The position numbers were made by a program, and so were the translations under genes. From Pogona vitticeps (Eukaryota; Chordata; Lepidosauria; Squamata; Agamidae), in the NCBI RefSeq assembly GCF_051106095.1, contig NC_135788.1, positions 38,898,001 through 38,962,000 on the forward strand: DNA of 64,000 nt, written 5' to 3'. Below, piece after piece: positions 24,254 through 36,200 of this stretch. The first letter of the stretch is position 1. Every line of letters begins with the position of its first letter. The notes below the pieces were generated by a model. It saw only the letters and a list, made by a program, of their open reading frames with translations, was not told the origin of the DNA and did no database searches.

Positions 24254-25437
24254 GTTGTAGACAAACTTGCATAGCTGAAAATATTAATATATGAAAGAAG
24301 ATGCAGAATATGAAGATTATATAGGTAACAGATGTTTTCAAGTGGTGACTAAAAGACTGAAACTGTCAACCTGACATCTCTAATGGGCTGGCAGAGTCTT
24401 GATCAACAGTGGGGCGCACACACCTGCACTAATTTGAGTGCCGACGTGTGCGTGCCTCCCACCTCTCCTGCATTCATTTGCAGGCTCTCCCATGGATTTC
24501 TGTCCATGTGTGGTGTTGAATTAGCCATGCATGCTGTCACATTTGTCACCCATTATTCCTTCAGTATAGAACAAATAAATATCCTCTGTTGGACGCCAAG
24601 GGAACAGCCCCTAAACTCTCCAGAGTGGGATGCCGTGCAAAAAGCAAGACAGCTGGTGACCCTTGTTTAGCAAGACAGGGTTGTTGCAAAGGGCTGTCAT
24701 GCTGCTTTAGGAGCAATTCACTGGGATGAGGGGAGAATGTTGTTCTGAATGGGGGAAGCAGCTGGACCTGGGGTGATTTGATGGCTCAGGGGGCACAATT
24801 TTAGAAGCCATTTGTTTGTAACATAAAAGACACTGAAAGTGTACAAATTCCCAGGGCACATCACTACGAGTTCATATATATGGACAGGCTGCATAGGGTG
24901 ACCAGTTGCATTGGCAATTCTCTTGTATGTTGTAATAGTCATTCAGGAAAGGAAATCCAAGAGAAAATAGATTAAAATATAAAAATATTTGACAGTCTAT
25001 ATCAGCTAATACATTACTCCTGTAGGCTATAGAATTATGACAAGCCATGGTAATGGACTCTTTCCCAGGCTACGGTGGAGAAGCCAGAGATGGAGAATGT
25101 GTGACCCACTGGATACTGTTGGGCTGGAAATTGTTCCGCCAATCGATGGGCAAAGCTAACTAAGAAAACAGAACTGCAGTACAACACTTCCCCATCCTAA
25201 GCTTGTACAGCTGTCAGCTTCTTCCATGGCTCTGAAAACATGGATCTTTTCCCTCTGTAACAGCTTGGTTGAAATAATACCTTACCCAGAAAGTGAAATG
25301 CTTATCAATACTCTATCTGATTCAACTGGAATCAGATTTCCTCTGGGGAAAGTATCAATCAACTTGCTCAGCCACTGGATTAATTGCATGTTTAAAAGGC
25401 CCTTTCTCCAAGGTGTTCTGTGAGACCCAGTTCATAC
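24254..25437. other. Unassigned sequence
   Basis: 24380-24680 is less AT-rich than its surroundings, but I find no family or exon. The rest shows nothing I can support. Confidence 0.35.
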
Positions 25438-25439
25438 TA

Positions 25440-25873
25440 CAGTGGTGCCTCGCTTGATTACCTCGTTAAATGATGAAACCGCTATACAATAACTGTTTTG
25501 CAATCGCTTTTGCGATAGCAAAACGATGTTTTAATAGGCAAAATTCACTTCCCAACAATTGGTTCCCTGCTTCGGGAACCGATTTTTCACTAGACGATGT
25601 TTTTAAAACAGCTGATCAGCGGCCTCAAAATGGCCGCCCACTGTGTAAAATGGCTCCCCGCTGTGTTTTTGGATGGATTCCTCGCTTTACAGGCACAGAA
25701 AATGGCCACCCCTATGGAGGATCTTTGCTGAATGGCGAGTTATTCAGCCCATTGGAACACATTGAACGGGTTTTCAATGTGTTTCAATGGGATTTTTTAT
25801 TTTGCTTAACGAGGATTTCCCTCTACAGCGATTTCGCTGGAACGGATTATCCTCGTTAAGCGAGGCGCCACTG
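25440..25873. mobile_element. Mariner-like MITE, 434 bp, second copy
   Basis: It begins CAGTGGTGCCTCGCTTGATT and ends AAGCGAGGCGCCACTG, with TA at 25438-25439 and 25874-25875. The interior follows the copy at 3739-4175 closely (ATTGGTTCCCTGCTTCGGGA, then AAAATGGCCGCCCACTGTG). The 129-residue ORF across it has no transposase features and is a by-product. Confidence 0.8.
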
Positions 25874-26009
25874 TACCATGCTCTGATATAGCAGCCTAAG
25901 TTTTCATGTGATAAGAAGCAGAAATGTTTGAGTTAACCTCAGGTTATTTTTGTAATGCTGCCTGATATGTCTGCTTTCTGGTTTTGGCAAAAAGCACAAT
26001 ACCCCAATC

Positions 26010-26212
26010 ATAAAATTATCTGTGTTCTGTTCTGTCAAGTCGGAACCAATTTACAGGAATCCTAATAGGGTTTTCAAGGTAAGTGAGATATTTAAGGAGT
26101 GATTTTATCAATTCTACTCCACCACTAAGTTTCGATGGGCAACTGAGAATTCAAACCCTGTTCTCCAGAGTACTAGTCTATCACTCAATCCACTAAACCA
26201 CACTGGGAATCA
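26010..26212 (-). mobile_element. tRNA-headed SINE, minus strand
   Basis: It is the reverse complement of the SINE type at 8072. 'GAATTCAAACCCTGTTCTCC' contains the inverted B box, and 'CAATCCACTAAACCACACTG' ending near 26208 is the inverted A-box head. The 'GTCAAGTCGGAACCAATTTA' end is the 3' tail. Confidence 0.7.
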
Positions 26213-26213
26213 A

Positions 26214-26455
26214 CAATAAAATAAAATTAAATACTGTTAAATCCATTCTGACTTATTTCCAGGGTTTTTTTTAAAGGTAGTGAATACTTAGAAGTGGTTC
26301 CCCATTCCCTTCTGGTGACACTCTGGGACTGTGCAGCTTGCCCAAGGCCACACATGCTTTTTTTCCTCCTGGGACACAGTGGGGAATTGAACACACAACC
26401 TTCAGCTCTACAGCCAGTTACCTAACTCACTAAACTATCCAGCCAGCCAATACCT
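26214..26455 (-). mobile_element. Second SINE type, minus strand, tandem to the previous one
   Basis: The inverted head reads 'CCTAACTCACTAAACTATCC' near 26420-26440 with the inverted B box 'GGGGAATTGAACACACAACC'. The body contains 'CAGCTTGCCCAAGGCCACAC' and 'GGTTCCCCATTCCCTTCTGG'. It belongs to another tRNA-derived SINE group with the same orientation as its neighbour. Confidence 0.6.
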
Positions 26456-28110
26456 CCAATAGACCCAGTTTTATTCCAATTAGAGTGGAAGCCTTCAAAA
26501 GACTCAAGCTCTATATTCCATTCCTCAGCAAACATAGAGCAAAGCAGTGGCTCAGGGCCTGCTGACTGGGGATATGGGAACAGTAATCAAGAAAGACTAC
26601 CGTTCCAGTAATTAGATGTACATTTCAGAACTCTTTGTCTTATTGTGTAAACTCTATCCCTATTTAGTCAATATAAAACCTGGCATAGTCAAAATGGCTA
26701 AAGAGGATTGCCTAGCAATTCCACATGTGACACTCCATGATCACTTTCTGCACACAAGGGATGCTGAATCTAAAGTGCAGAGGATCTTGCTCATGTATAG
26801 GCTTTACTCATGAGCAAGAATCCAGATTTTTTTTTTGTCCTCTTTAGATTAATTGTTATTCACCTGCTGAAGGTGAAAACTGAAGGGATTGGGTACTTCC
26901 CACTTAACTGTATTCATAATGTTGGACTCTATCCACCCCCTCCCCCGAGCTTTTTTTTTTTTTTAAGCAGATGCTGTCTTTCTTCCTAACAGGAATATAG
27001 ACTTAATTGAAACACATCTTTCAAAAAGATTACACCCCATTAACACAAAATTGTCTTCCCCGGTTATGAACTGTTAAGCCTTTTTATAACAATTACTGCT
27101 TGGTCACAATGGACTCTTAGAATTACACCTACCACCTAATTACATTATTTGGCAAAATAACATTAACTCAGCAAGCCCCGTCTGAAAATTCCACTGCTAC
27201 AAAGTCTCCTTCGTGTGTTTACACTTTTCAGCTGATTAAATGGGAGAGACAATTCCTAATCATTAATTAGGCAGAGCAAGAGTAACTGGAAATTGGTTTG
27301 TGTTTCTATTCAAATGCCTGCAAAGTTCACTGTGGGCCAGATTAGACAATATACTGAAAATAAGGGCTGCTTCCTAAAGTGGTGACAGACACCTGTTATA
27401 GTGTGTGCTTCTCTTCCTCATACTGTACTGTGCTTTGTTTTGTGATTTTCCACAAGAAGGAAAATTAGGGATGGGCATTTGGACTGGGAAATATTTGGAA
27501 TGCATAAAATATTTGGATATATCCAAATCTGAATTTGATACTTCCAAATATTTATAATCATAATTCCTAATATTCAGAGACCCATTTATTGCTATAGATT
27601 AGGAAACAAAGGGCTAGGTTTCTGTTTGCTAGATAAAGTAAAAGTAAAACCTATTTCTCAGGCATTCTGGAGTAATTTCTTGAGAAATGAAATTTAAATT
27701 CATTCTCGCACTAAGGTTAGTGAGAGCAGAGAACTCATGGTCTCCTCATTGGGGTTGCTATGGGTTTCCCAAGGGAGGGGGGCTGGGGTAAGAGGAAAAG
27801 CTGTAAATGCCATCTGTCTGCACCAATGAAATCGAGAAGCAGGCACAGACACCCAAAGGTGGTTTTTCACATTGATTCACACTGCAGCCATTTTCTCAGT
27901 GTCCATTTCTGAACCCCCAATTCACACTTACATTCTCTACATCTCTTTCTATATTGTTTATTTGATATAGTTAGGAATAAGATTTAGGATCAGTAAATTT
28001 GTAGGTTAATATGTTAACTAATTGGGAAATATTAGATTTAGGCCCCTTTTGGGTATATCAGGCAGGGGGAAAAGATTTTCTTATATCTAGACATATAAAG
28101 TTAAATTTTG
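26456..28110. other. Unassigned sequence with a candidate conserved non-coding block
   Basis: Most of it shows no repeat. 27110-27330 is TAATTA-rich and compositionally smooth, as many conserved non-coding elements are; conservation cannot be tested here. C- and T-rich runs lie near 26935-26965. Confidence 0.35.
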
Positions 28111-28130
28111 TGTGTGTGTGTGTGTGTGTT
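28111..28130. repeat. (GT)n microsatellite
   Basis: About ten GT units. A second short GT/GC-alternating run lies at 28384-28414. Confidence 0.8.
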
Positions 28131-29579
28131 ATTTTTATTGGAAGGATTTGTGTTCTGTTATAGCAGAATCATAATGTTCTTTTTTAGATAGAGTCTGCAG
28201 GAAATATTAAACGTGAAATGGGCACCTGGGGAAAGTTGCAGGAATACTGCCTGCACCCACTGCAGCAGCTTCTCCTGAGAGTAGTGGGAAAAGCCTATTA
28301 AGAGCCCCCAAAACAGCACCTGTCATCCAGCTGCCTTGTGCAGCACTATCACTATGAAAGAGCAGCAGACAGTGGTACAGGATTGTGTGTGTGTGTGCGC
28401 GCACTTGTGCGCACACGCCAAGGAAGTGGCAAAGAAGCCTCTGGTTTAAGGTGGGATTGAGAAGAATAACCTCACACATGTTCCAGTAACATCTTTGTGC
28501 AATCTGGCCACGGCAGCCAGGGCAAGAGGCAACAACGTTGGTGAAGAAGGCACTTTTCTCTCAAAGAGCATGTGTGCCAGAGAAGGACAATAATGGCATT
28601 AGCATTCAGATGATACTGTCAGCTTGGGCAGCAGCAGTGCTGCTGCTTTGGTATTTGGGAAAGAGATTTTAGAAAAGCACCAGGCATTGTCTTCCATATC
28701 CATACCATGCAGCTCCATCATATTTAGGAAGCAGTTTACCCCCAGCCCCCATTCCCTCAAATATGTTCTGTGCATTGTAGTTGGTGGGAACACCTCTTCA
28801 AGTACATAGACATTTAATGTGGAAGAGGAGACTGAGAGGATTCAAGTGGGCACTATTTCAGAAGCATATCACTCTGAAATAATTCCTACCCCTTCAGCTG
28901 CACTTGGCCCACCAGTTGCTGGAACTCGTAGTGATGACAAATTAGCAATCCCCCCTCAGGAACATATAGTCAAAAAAAAGCTCTGAAGAAGTCAATAATC
29001 CGGAAGCATTTCAACAATGTGGTTGAGTGCCCCCCAAACAGCACCTGTCAGGATCAGGCCTTGGCCCATCTCCGATAGCATTATCCTCAGCCACCTGAAG
29101 CATCAACACAGGGCATTGTTGCTGGCAAATTAAGTGGGTACTGTGGGAGCAAGTGGCTTCCTTATTGTGAAGGGTTAGAGACATCAGAGGGCAGAGGTTG
29201 AGCCACAGCTCAGAAGAACAGGGAGGTAGATGGGAGCAACAGGGAAAAGTGGGAGGCAGCAAATGCCAGACCCACATTTCAAGAATAATTGCAGGCTACC
29301 CTAGAGGAGCTTGGTGGGATGTTGGAAAAGACCATCTGCAAACATAAAAATGGCAGGATTACTCATCACCTAGGGGAGATGATAGCCCTGGATGGTCAAC
29401 AATCCTCTCTGGTGGAGAGCAGTGGCTTCCATAGCTACTGGGTGGTGCCAGACTTATATTGGAGTGTCAGGCAACTGGCACAGCAGCAGTTGGCCAGGGC
29501 GCAATGGCATAACCCTTACTTTGTCTGATCTGGTTGCTAAGCAAAGTCAGGACGAGTTACTACTTGGAAAAGGAGACCA
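28131..29579. other. Unassigned sequence, less AT-rich
   Basis: Many short ORFs exist on both strands, but none has splice sites, a family match or strong coding bias. It may be very old repeat sequence. Confidence 0.3.
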
Positions 29580-29700
29580 CCAGAGAATGCCAGGGGTTCC
29601 CAGGTAAGTCTAGGAAAGAATCCTGTTTGAAACCTTGCAGAGCAGCTCCTACTAACAGTTAACAACACAAGACTAGATGGATTCGTGGTGTGTACTTGAA
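29580..29700 (+). mobile_element. Old L2/SINE-like 3' tail
   Basis: 'AATCCTGTTTGAAACCTTGC', then 'AGAGCAGCTCCTACTAACAG' and 'ACTAGATGGATTCGTGG', follow a common reptilian repeat tail that reads roughly 'CCTGCTTGAAACCCTGGAGA' then 'GAGCTAGATGGACCAATGG'. Divergence is high. Confidence 0.4.
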
Positions 29701-30169
29701 TGCAAGTGTTGGATATACTGAAGATGCATTAAGGATGTAAAAACCATGAAGGGCTTGCCTATGAAAGCATTCTATGTGCGCCCTGCTACAGGTAGTTGGA
29801 TAAAGATCAATTATAGTACTCAAGCAAAGTGGATGTAAAGAACTAGTGAAAAGTTTAGAACCCATTACTGCAATCTTGATAGTATAGAACTACTAAACTG
29901 GTGGGGGGAATGTGAGCCTTTGTGAGGGCAAAATATGCAGGTCCTACAAAGGGTGAATGCCACAATGATGTATTTGGAAAGGGCTTGTCTCACCCTACCT
30001 CCTACAGTTACAGACATAGGCTTAGAATATAATTGCTTCAACTTCATCCACTAAGTCAGTTGAACTGCTTGGTGGAGTATAGGAAAGACCTAGAAGAAAA
30101 AAAATGTCAGAACAACTTTCTCGTTCCATTCAGCTTCTGACTGGAATCACTGAAACAGATCATCAGTGA

Positions 30170-30268
30170 GATACAAGCCACCTAAAATGGTTGTTTGACT
30201 AGATAGGCAGGGTATAAATTCAATCAATCAGTCAGTCAGTCAGTCAGTCAGTCAGTCAGTCAATCAAT
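30170..30268 (+). mobile_element. L2-like 3' end with (AGTC)n tail
   Basis: 'CAAGCCACCTAAAATGGTTG' and 'GACTAGATAGGCAGGGTATA' form the usual 3' end of reptilian L2-like LINEs. The terminal repeat has become (AATC)n/(AGTC)n from about 30213 to 30268. Confidence 0.6.
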
Positions 30269-31197
30269 GCAACCCATCTTGAATAATCACATTTTCTTCT
30301 CACAGGTTTTGGACAGTAGACCTGCATTTCCTCAAAGACAATGCCCTGCACCTGAAACTCCTATTTGCTATGGCAACAATAGGTGACACAGAATTCTGGG
30401 ATTCTATAATTTCCAGGACACTGTTTGCAGAATTCTGGAAGTTACAGGCCAAAACCACAAACCTACAGCCCTGTAATACAAAAATCGGAACCAAATCTTG
30501 CATCAGACAAAATGGGATACAGTTGCTGAAAGCTGATGTCAAATAAAATCCTTACATTCTGTTGTTAGACTTACACAAGATTCCTTCTTCATTTGAGTAC
30601 AACAATATTCTGTATATGTAGTTCTTCAGCCTAGTAGCGATGAGACAAAAAGCCCTTGAAGATATTTGGAGCTCACTCATGAAATATTGGCTTTTGTGCC
30701 AAACATTTAGGCAGAGAATGTAAGAACTGAGAAATACTTTGAATGATTATGTTTCAGTTGAACCTGAATAGAAGGAGCCACTTTTCCTCTTTTTGGTTGC
30801 TGCTCTGTGGCCTATGTTATCAATCTCCTTGCAGTTTTTGCTACATAACCAGATGTCACTTCTGCCCATGTATCTATCTTGGCAACACCATTACAGAACC
30901 TAATAATATCACCTACAACATCATCAAATTATTCACTTGCTCATTTTCTATGGCTTCTTCCATCAACACAGCACTGCCTTTCTGTAGAAAAGCCCAGATT
31001 CTGTGCAGAAAGGTAAAAACAGACACCATCTGACACAAGCAATAGCAATATTAAAAAAAACAATGGGAGAAAGGTTCTTTCAACCTTCAACACTTGGACA
31101 CTGACCAGTGGCCACTGTGGATGAAAGAGAGTTCAAAGGGTGGTTTAAGATGAGCAACTGCTAAGATATAGTATCCCAAGATGTTAACTTCTTGTTG
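30269..31197. other. Unassigned sequence
   Basis: 30385-30450 has two inverted 'CAGAATTCTGG'-type words, common in decayed hAT MITEs. Nothing else is supported. Confidence 0.35.
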
Positions 31198-32350
31198 TCC
31201 AGTAAAGTAGCCGTATTAGTCTGTTTCAGCATGCTGGCAAAAGCAAAGGAGTAAGAAAATTCAAATAAGAAAAAGTCAAGCTGTCTGATATAACCAAATT
31301 AGCTCAGAACCACAGAACAGAGACTTAAAAACCTATGGAGTTAGAGGAGACATTGCTAAAAACTTCACCCTTGACATGCTGAAAAAGTAAATCGATAGAG
31401 CAAGACTAGTTAACCAAGATAAACTTTCCACAAGACAGACTCAACTGAAGGAACCGTCAACTCCCCATTGAGACCACAGAGATGTACTTTGCCCTCCCAG
31501 GCTTTGGGGGGCTTGGCCAATACTTGCATACAGACAGGCTCGATCATAAAAAATACTACACACAACAGGTAACACAACATGGATACAGAGACTGGCAGAA
31601 GACCCTGTCACTATCTTATATGTCATTTGACACCCATATCTATAGTGGCATCATCATCAAGGGGACCAACAATGCCAGCCACACCATCAGGGACTTATTT
31701 AATAATTCCCCTTCTGAAGTGATGTATGCCATCTTCTGCCAGCCGTGCTCTTCTGCTTTCTAGATAGGACGAACAGGACATCTCAGCATAAAAGAATGAA
31801 TGGACAGAAACCTGGCATCAGAAATGGCAAAACAGAAAAACCAGTTGCAGAACGCTTCAACCTCCCAGGACAGCATTTTGTGGCTACTGTATAAAAAACA
31901 AATAGCAAAGAGAGACTTGAGAGGGAGGAAGTAGAAACTGGTTACATAACAATTTCCAGGGCCTAAATAGAGATCAAAGCTTCTTAGCACACTACATATA
32001 TTAACAACAGTTTTCTATAATGTGTTACAAAAGATAGTTACCTTCCTTGACAGACTTCAAACTCTGTCCCAAAACCTATTAGTAACATCCTTGTAGCCAC
32101 CTGGAATACAGTTTTTCACCCTGGCTAGGACCTGCTAATTAACAGCTTGATAGTCCCATTTCTGTGTTAATGAACCATTGTCATGGTGTCTGTAACTTGT
32201 ATCTTTCACCGTCATGTGGATACTTCCAGTGGACATGTATCCGTGCTCCTCTGTGTCTGAAGAAATGGGTTTTGGTGCATATAAACTCACACTGAAATCA
32301 ATCTGTTAGTTTTCACAGTGCCTCAACTGTTTGCTTTTTTCCCTTCCCCC
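31198..32350 (+). mobile_element. Penelope-like element, 3' part with GIY-YIG endonuclease region
   Basis: It opens with 'AGTAGCCGTATTAGTCTGTT', a known start word of reptilian Penelope-like repeats. Translation shows 'SHTIRDLFNNSPSEVMYAIF' at 31678-31735 and 'CQPC', then 'IGRTGHLSI' after about 31764, the GIY-YIG endonuclease region, and 'NQLQNASTSQ' in a neighbouring frame. The 3' end carries 'GAAGAAATGGGTTTTGGTGC' and 'CAATCTGTTAGTTTTCACAG', typical of this family. It is old and non-coding now. The RT part is missing here; a separate RT fragment is at 5480. Confidence 0.7.
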
Positions 32351-33062
32351 TTCATTTTTGCCAACATGATTGAGGTTTGTAAATACAGGTTTCTTATCAC
32401 ATTGCACATATTAAGCAACTTACTTTGTGCCAAGATGTTTGATGTCTTGAGCATCAGCAACACTACTTTGTGAATTTTAAGTTATGGCCATTGTATGTTC
32501 TTTCTATGTTGTTTGAGCTCTGATTTTGCTGTTTACATCTCCTCCTACATAGAACACTCGTACTAGAACATGTAAAATATTGCAAATACTGCAGGAGAAA
32601 AAGTGCTCCCACAGATTCACTGACTGCCAGTTCATCTCCAGGCATACTGAGAAGAGCTGGTAATGTTCTGTAAAGTACTATATAATTGGAGACCAAGCTA
32701 TTAGAATAATGCATTCATCTGAGGAGTCTGTCTGGGCTTTGAGATTCTTAAAAAGACTTCTCTCATGCCCTCACTGGGATCATTCTTAAAAGAATTTCTC
32801 TCATGTCCTCACTGGAAGCACGTCTGGAGAAGATTATGAAAGAGAGTCCTCTTGATGGCTGCTTCCTGGTTCTCAAACTCCCTGCTAAGGAACAGTAGCC
32901 AAACTCAGCTTCTATTGGCAGAAACTTTCAGACACTGTTTTGACTTTCTATTTGGTATTTTTTTCTAAAGTAAGTTTTAGATGGTGTATACTATTAATTT
33001 CTGAGGTATTCTAACATAGGTATTTTTAATAGATTTATTTTTATGCTTTAGCTGACTGGAAA
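32351..33062. other. Unassigned sequence
   Basis: A local direct repeat is visible: 'CTCTCATGCCCTCACTGG' near 32761 and 'CTCTCATGTCCTCACTGG' near 32797. Nothing else is supported. Confidence 0.4.
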
Positions 33063-33265
33063 ACCCAATGATTTGGGACACCTGGCTGCAGAGCCTCCAG
33101 TCAGGGGTTTGATATCCTCAGGGTGCCGTTTGAGAGAAGAGCCAGCCGGTGTGTAAACTTCAGCAAGCTACATAGACCAGAGCTACTTCCAGAAGAAGGG
33201 AATGACAAACCACTTCTGAGTTACTCTGTACCAAGAAAACCCTGGAATTGACTTGATAGCATATA
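33063..33265 (+). mobile_element. tRNA-headed SINE
   Basis: 'ACACCTGGCTGCAGAGCCTC' and 'CAGGGGTTTGATATCC' form a degraded head with a B-box-like word. 'GGAATGACAAACCACTTCTG' and 'AAAACCCTGGAATTGACTTG' are the usual 3' body of this SINE group. It directly abuts the end of the DIRS-like element. Confidence 0.6.
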
Positions 33266-33271
33266 AAGAAA

Positions 33272-36200
33272 GGTTACTTACCTGTAACCATGGTTCTTCG
33301 AGTGGACCTCTGTGAATTCACACATATGGGGTTTAGTCTGCACCTGCGCTGACATTCTCGGAGCATTCTAGAGCTAAAAGTAACAATTTTATGGTGTGAT
33401 CCCCCATGAGGCACAAGCTCCTCCCACCCAAGATTCCCCTCAGTTCCTGCAATTTGTCCGCCGGGCATGAGAGTTATACAACAATAAGATACCCGTGACG
33501 ACAGAGGGGAGGATGGGTGGGCAGTGTGAATTCACAGAGGTCCACTCGAAGAACCATGGTTATAGGTAAGTAACCTTTCTTTCTTCTTCATGGCCTCTGT
33601 GAATACACACATATGGGTGACTGGCAAGCTTACTTATTGGCAGGTGGGACGTCACGGTAGGAAAGATGGCATCACATTTCTGCCAAATCCAGTGGTATTG
33701 CATGTACCTACGTGTAGCCAGTATTGCTCTGCAAAGGTAGATGGCATGGATCATATTGGTGCACGGTAGATGTCAAGAGTCTCGATTCTACTCTGGATGC
33801 AGCCGAGGTAGACAGCATTCCGTGGAGTGAGGCTAAAGCTAATTAGACGGTGACTTGTCTGACCGCTGGCAAGCCATAGATACAGCCTGGACCATCGATC
33901 TAGAGATGGATAGGAAGAAACTGGACTTTTGAAATGAAAAGAATGAAAGCATCAAAAGAGCCTGTCATCTGTTTAGAAGCTCTGGTAGTGTCCAGAGAAA
34001 ATTCTGGTGAGCATCTTACATAAATATTGTGGAGCATGTGCTCTAAAGGAGATGATGGTGATCTGAAGAATGATGGTAAGATGAAGCATAGATAAACATG
34101 AAAAGATGAAGCATAGATAAACACGAATACGTCAGGAATGAGACATTAAAGTAGGAAGTCACTTTATCAGGAAAATTGAATAACAGGTGGATCAAATCAC
34201 AATCCAGCTATTTCGCGTGTTCCCTTGGCAGATATGACAGCCACTAGGAAGGCTGTTCAAAGTAAGTAATTTGGCATTTGAAGAGAAAATGGGCTCGAAT
34301 GACGGGCACATGAGTGAATTTAGAAATCTATAGACCATTGAGGAACAATGCGTTTACATGGAGGACGGGTGGTACTGAGTCCTGTGAAAAGATGTTTCAC
34401 CCTAGAGTGAGACAAAAGTCCTACCTACCAGAATAATCTGGTTAATGGGCAACAATAGCAGATATATAACATTTTAAAGCATAAACAGAAAGCCAAGTAG
34501 GCAACAGTTTCTAAGAAAGTTGGTAAGGTAGTTCTTTGTTTCAGTATATTTAATAAAGATTTATTTATTTACACATCAACATCGAGTTCATGGTTTTTGA
34601 GCTCGATCGAGCACTGATGCCAAAATGGGAGTATTTCCCAGGTTGCCAAGTTCATGGAAGTTAGGAGGTGAGGAACCAGAGGGAACTGACGTGTCTGTCT
34701 ATATCGATCTGAGACAGGCGAACTAGGACCAAGTACCTCAAGGAGGTATTTGGATCGCATTTGATTAGGAATGATGGTGATGGAAGATTCTCCGTAGAAT
34801 GAAATGTATCGGAGGGAAGAGTTATGGCAAATTCCCTGTCCACTGCCATATGAATATGTCCCCGACAGTGTTTCTGTCTGCACCTGCACAGGAGCAATAA
34901 AACCTGTAGTCGGCGTACGGACCGCAGTGAATACATTGAAGGTCGATACTTTCCAATGGTGTTAGAACTGAACTTGCAGTTACTTGGATTAGGGATCCTC
35001 TAGTTGGTCAAAAAGAAAAGATACCACTATTGGAGTGGTTCGAGGCTGAGTCTGGATTGCTTTAGCACTGAAGCCGTGGAGGTCATGAATTTGGGGAGAT
35101 GATTGCTAGTAATTTTTTTAAAAAAGAAAAACATACGCTATAGTACCAGTACAGGTAGATGTCCATATCTCGCAGGGGAAGGTTATTATCAAACTGATGT
35201 CCTGTACCATCTGAAAGACCTTGCAAATGTTGAAAAATTGAATGGCAGTGAAACCTTAGGAGTTACTGATTAGATAATAGTGTTGAGGCTGGAATCTGAA
35301 ACTTATGGTAGAACACACATGAAAAGATTTCTGAGACCAAGGATGGGACGGATGCCTCCGTCCTTGCTATGTATATAATAGCACAGAGGTAGAAGCCATG
35401 CATAAGCCAGATGTAGGAACTTGGATTATGGCATGTTTGCCCAGGAGGCAGAGGTCTCTTCCTGGAGGATATAGACAAAAAGAGTGAGTCTAACGTTACT
35501 CAAAGGGGAATAAAGACAATTATATAACGTAACCTTGAGAGATGTGGTGACATTCTTGTATGAACCGAAATGTCTGGGAGGCTGAAACTCCAGATATGGT
35601 TGAAAGGACTATGGGTAGAATTGAAAGAGGGATGAAAGGGCTGTTGGCCCATATATAATTTAGCTGTTTTCCTATTCTGTGCAAATAATAATAATATTTC
35701 TAGTGTCACCAGTCTAAGACTGAAGAGACTGGTACCATGTAATGGAAGACATTCAATTCTGTCCTATGTGTCCTTGATGAGCCAGTGGATCGTGACTAGG
35801 TGAGCCTTCTATAGATACTAAGGATGCGACAGTAGTTGAAACCCTTTGCATGTCAAGCAGCAATCCTGTGTTGCTTTGCTAGAGTCATGGTCTCTGAGCA
35901 AGAATTTCTAAGCTCTGTTTTAATGGATTTCAAGAGAGGTAGAATTTGAGACCAAAATTGCTCCAGGTAGGCGCCTATTGTGATTGATAGTTGGCCACAT
36001 GGAGCAGAAGTGAATGAAGGGACTAAGTCTCCCTACCAAAAACATCAATGTTTCCGTATTCTTATTAGTAGGGTTCAGGGAAATCATTTCTCGTTTTGGA
36101 TAAATTTGTTCTACGATGATAGAAATGGGACTGGAGTCATCCCAAAATTTCTATGTCATTTCCTCGTACCTTGTACCTGTGATACATTCTTCCTAGATCT

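Noticed and set aside
25470-25859. 129-codon open frame
   Set aside because: It lies wholly inside the 434-bp MITE and has no transposase features.
29011-29528. Overlapping short ORFs in a less AT-rich stretch
   Set aside because: Open frames on both strands overlap and none has splice sites or family words.
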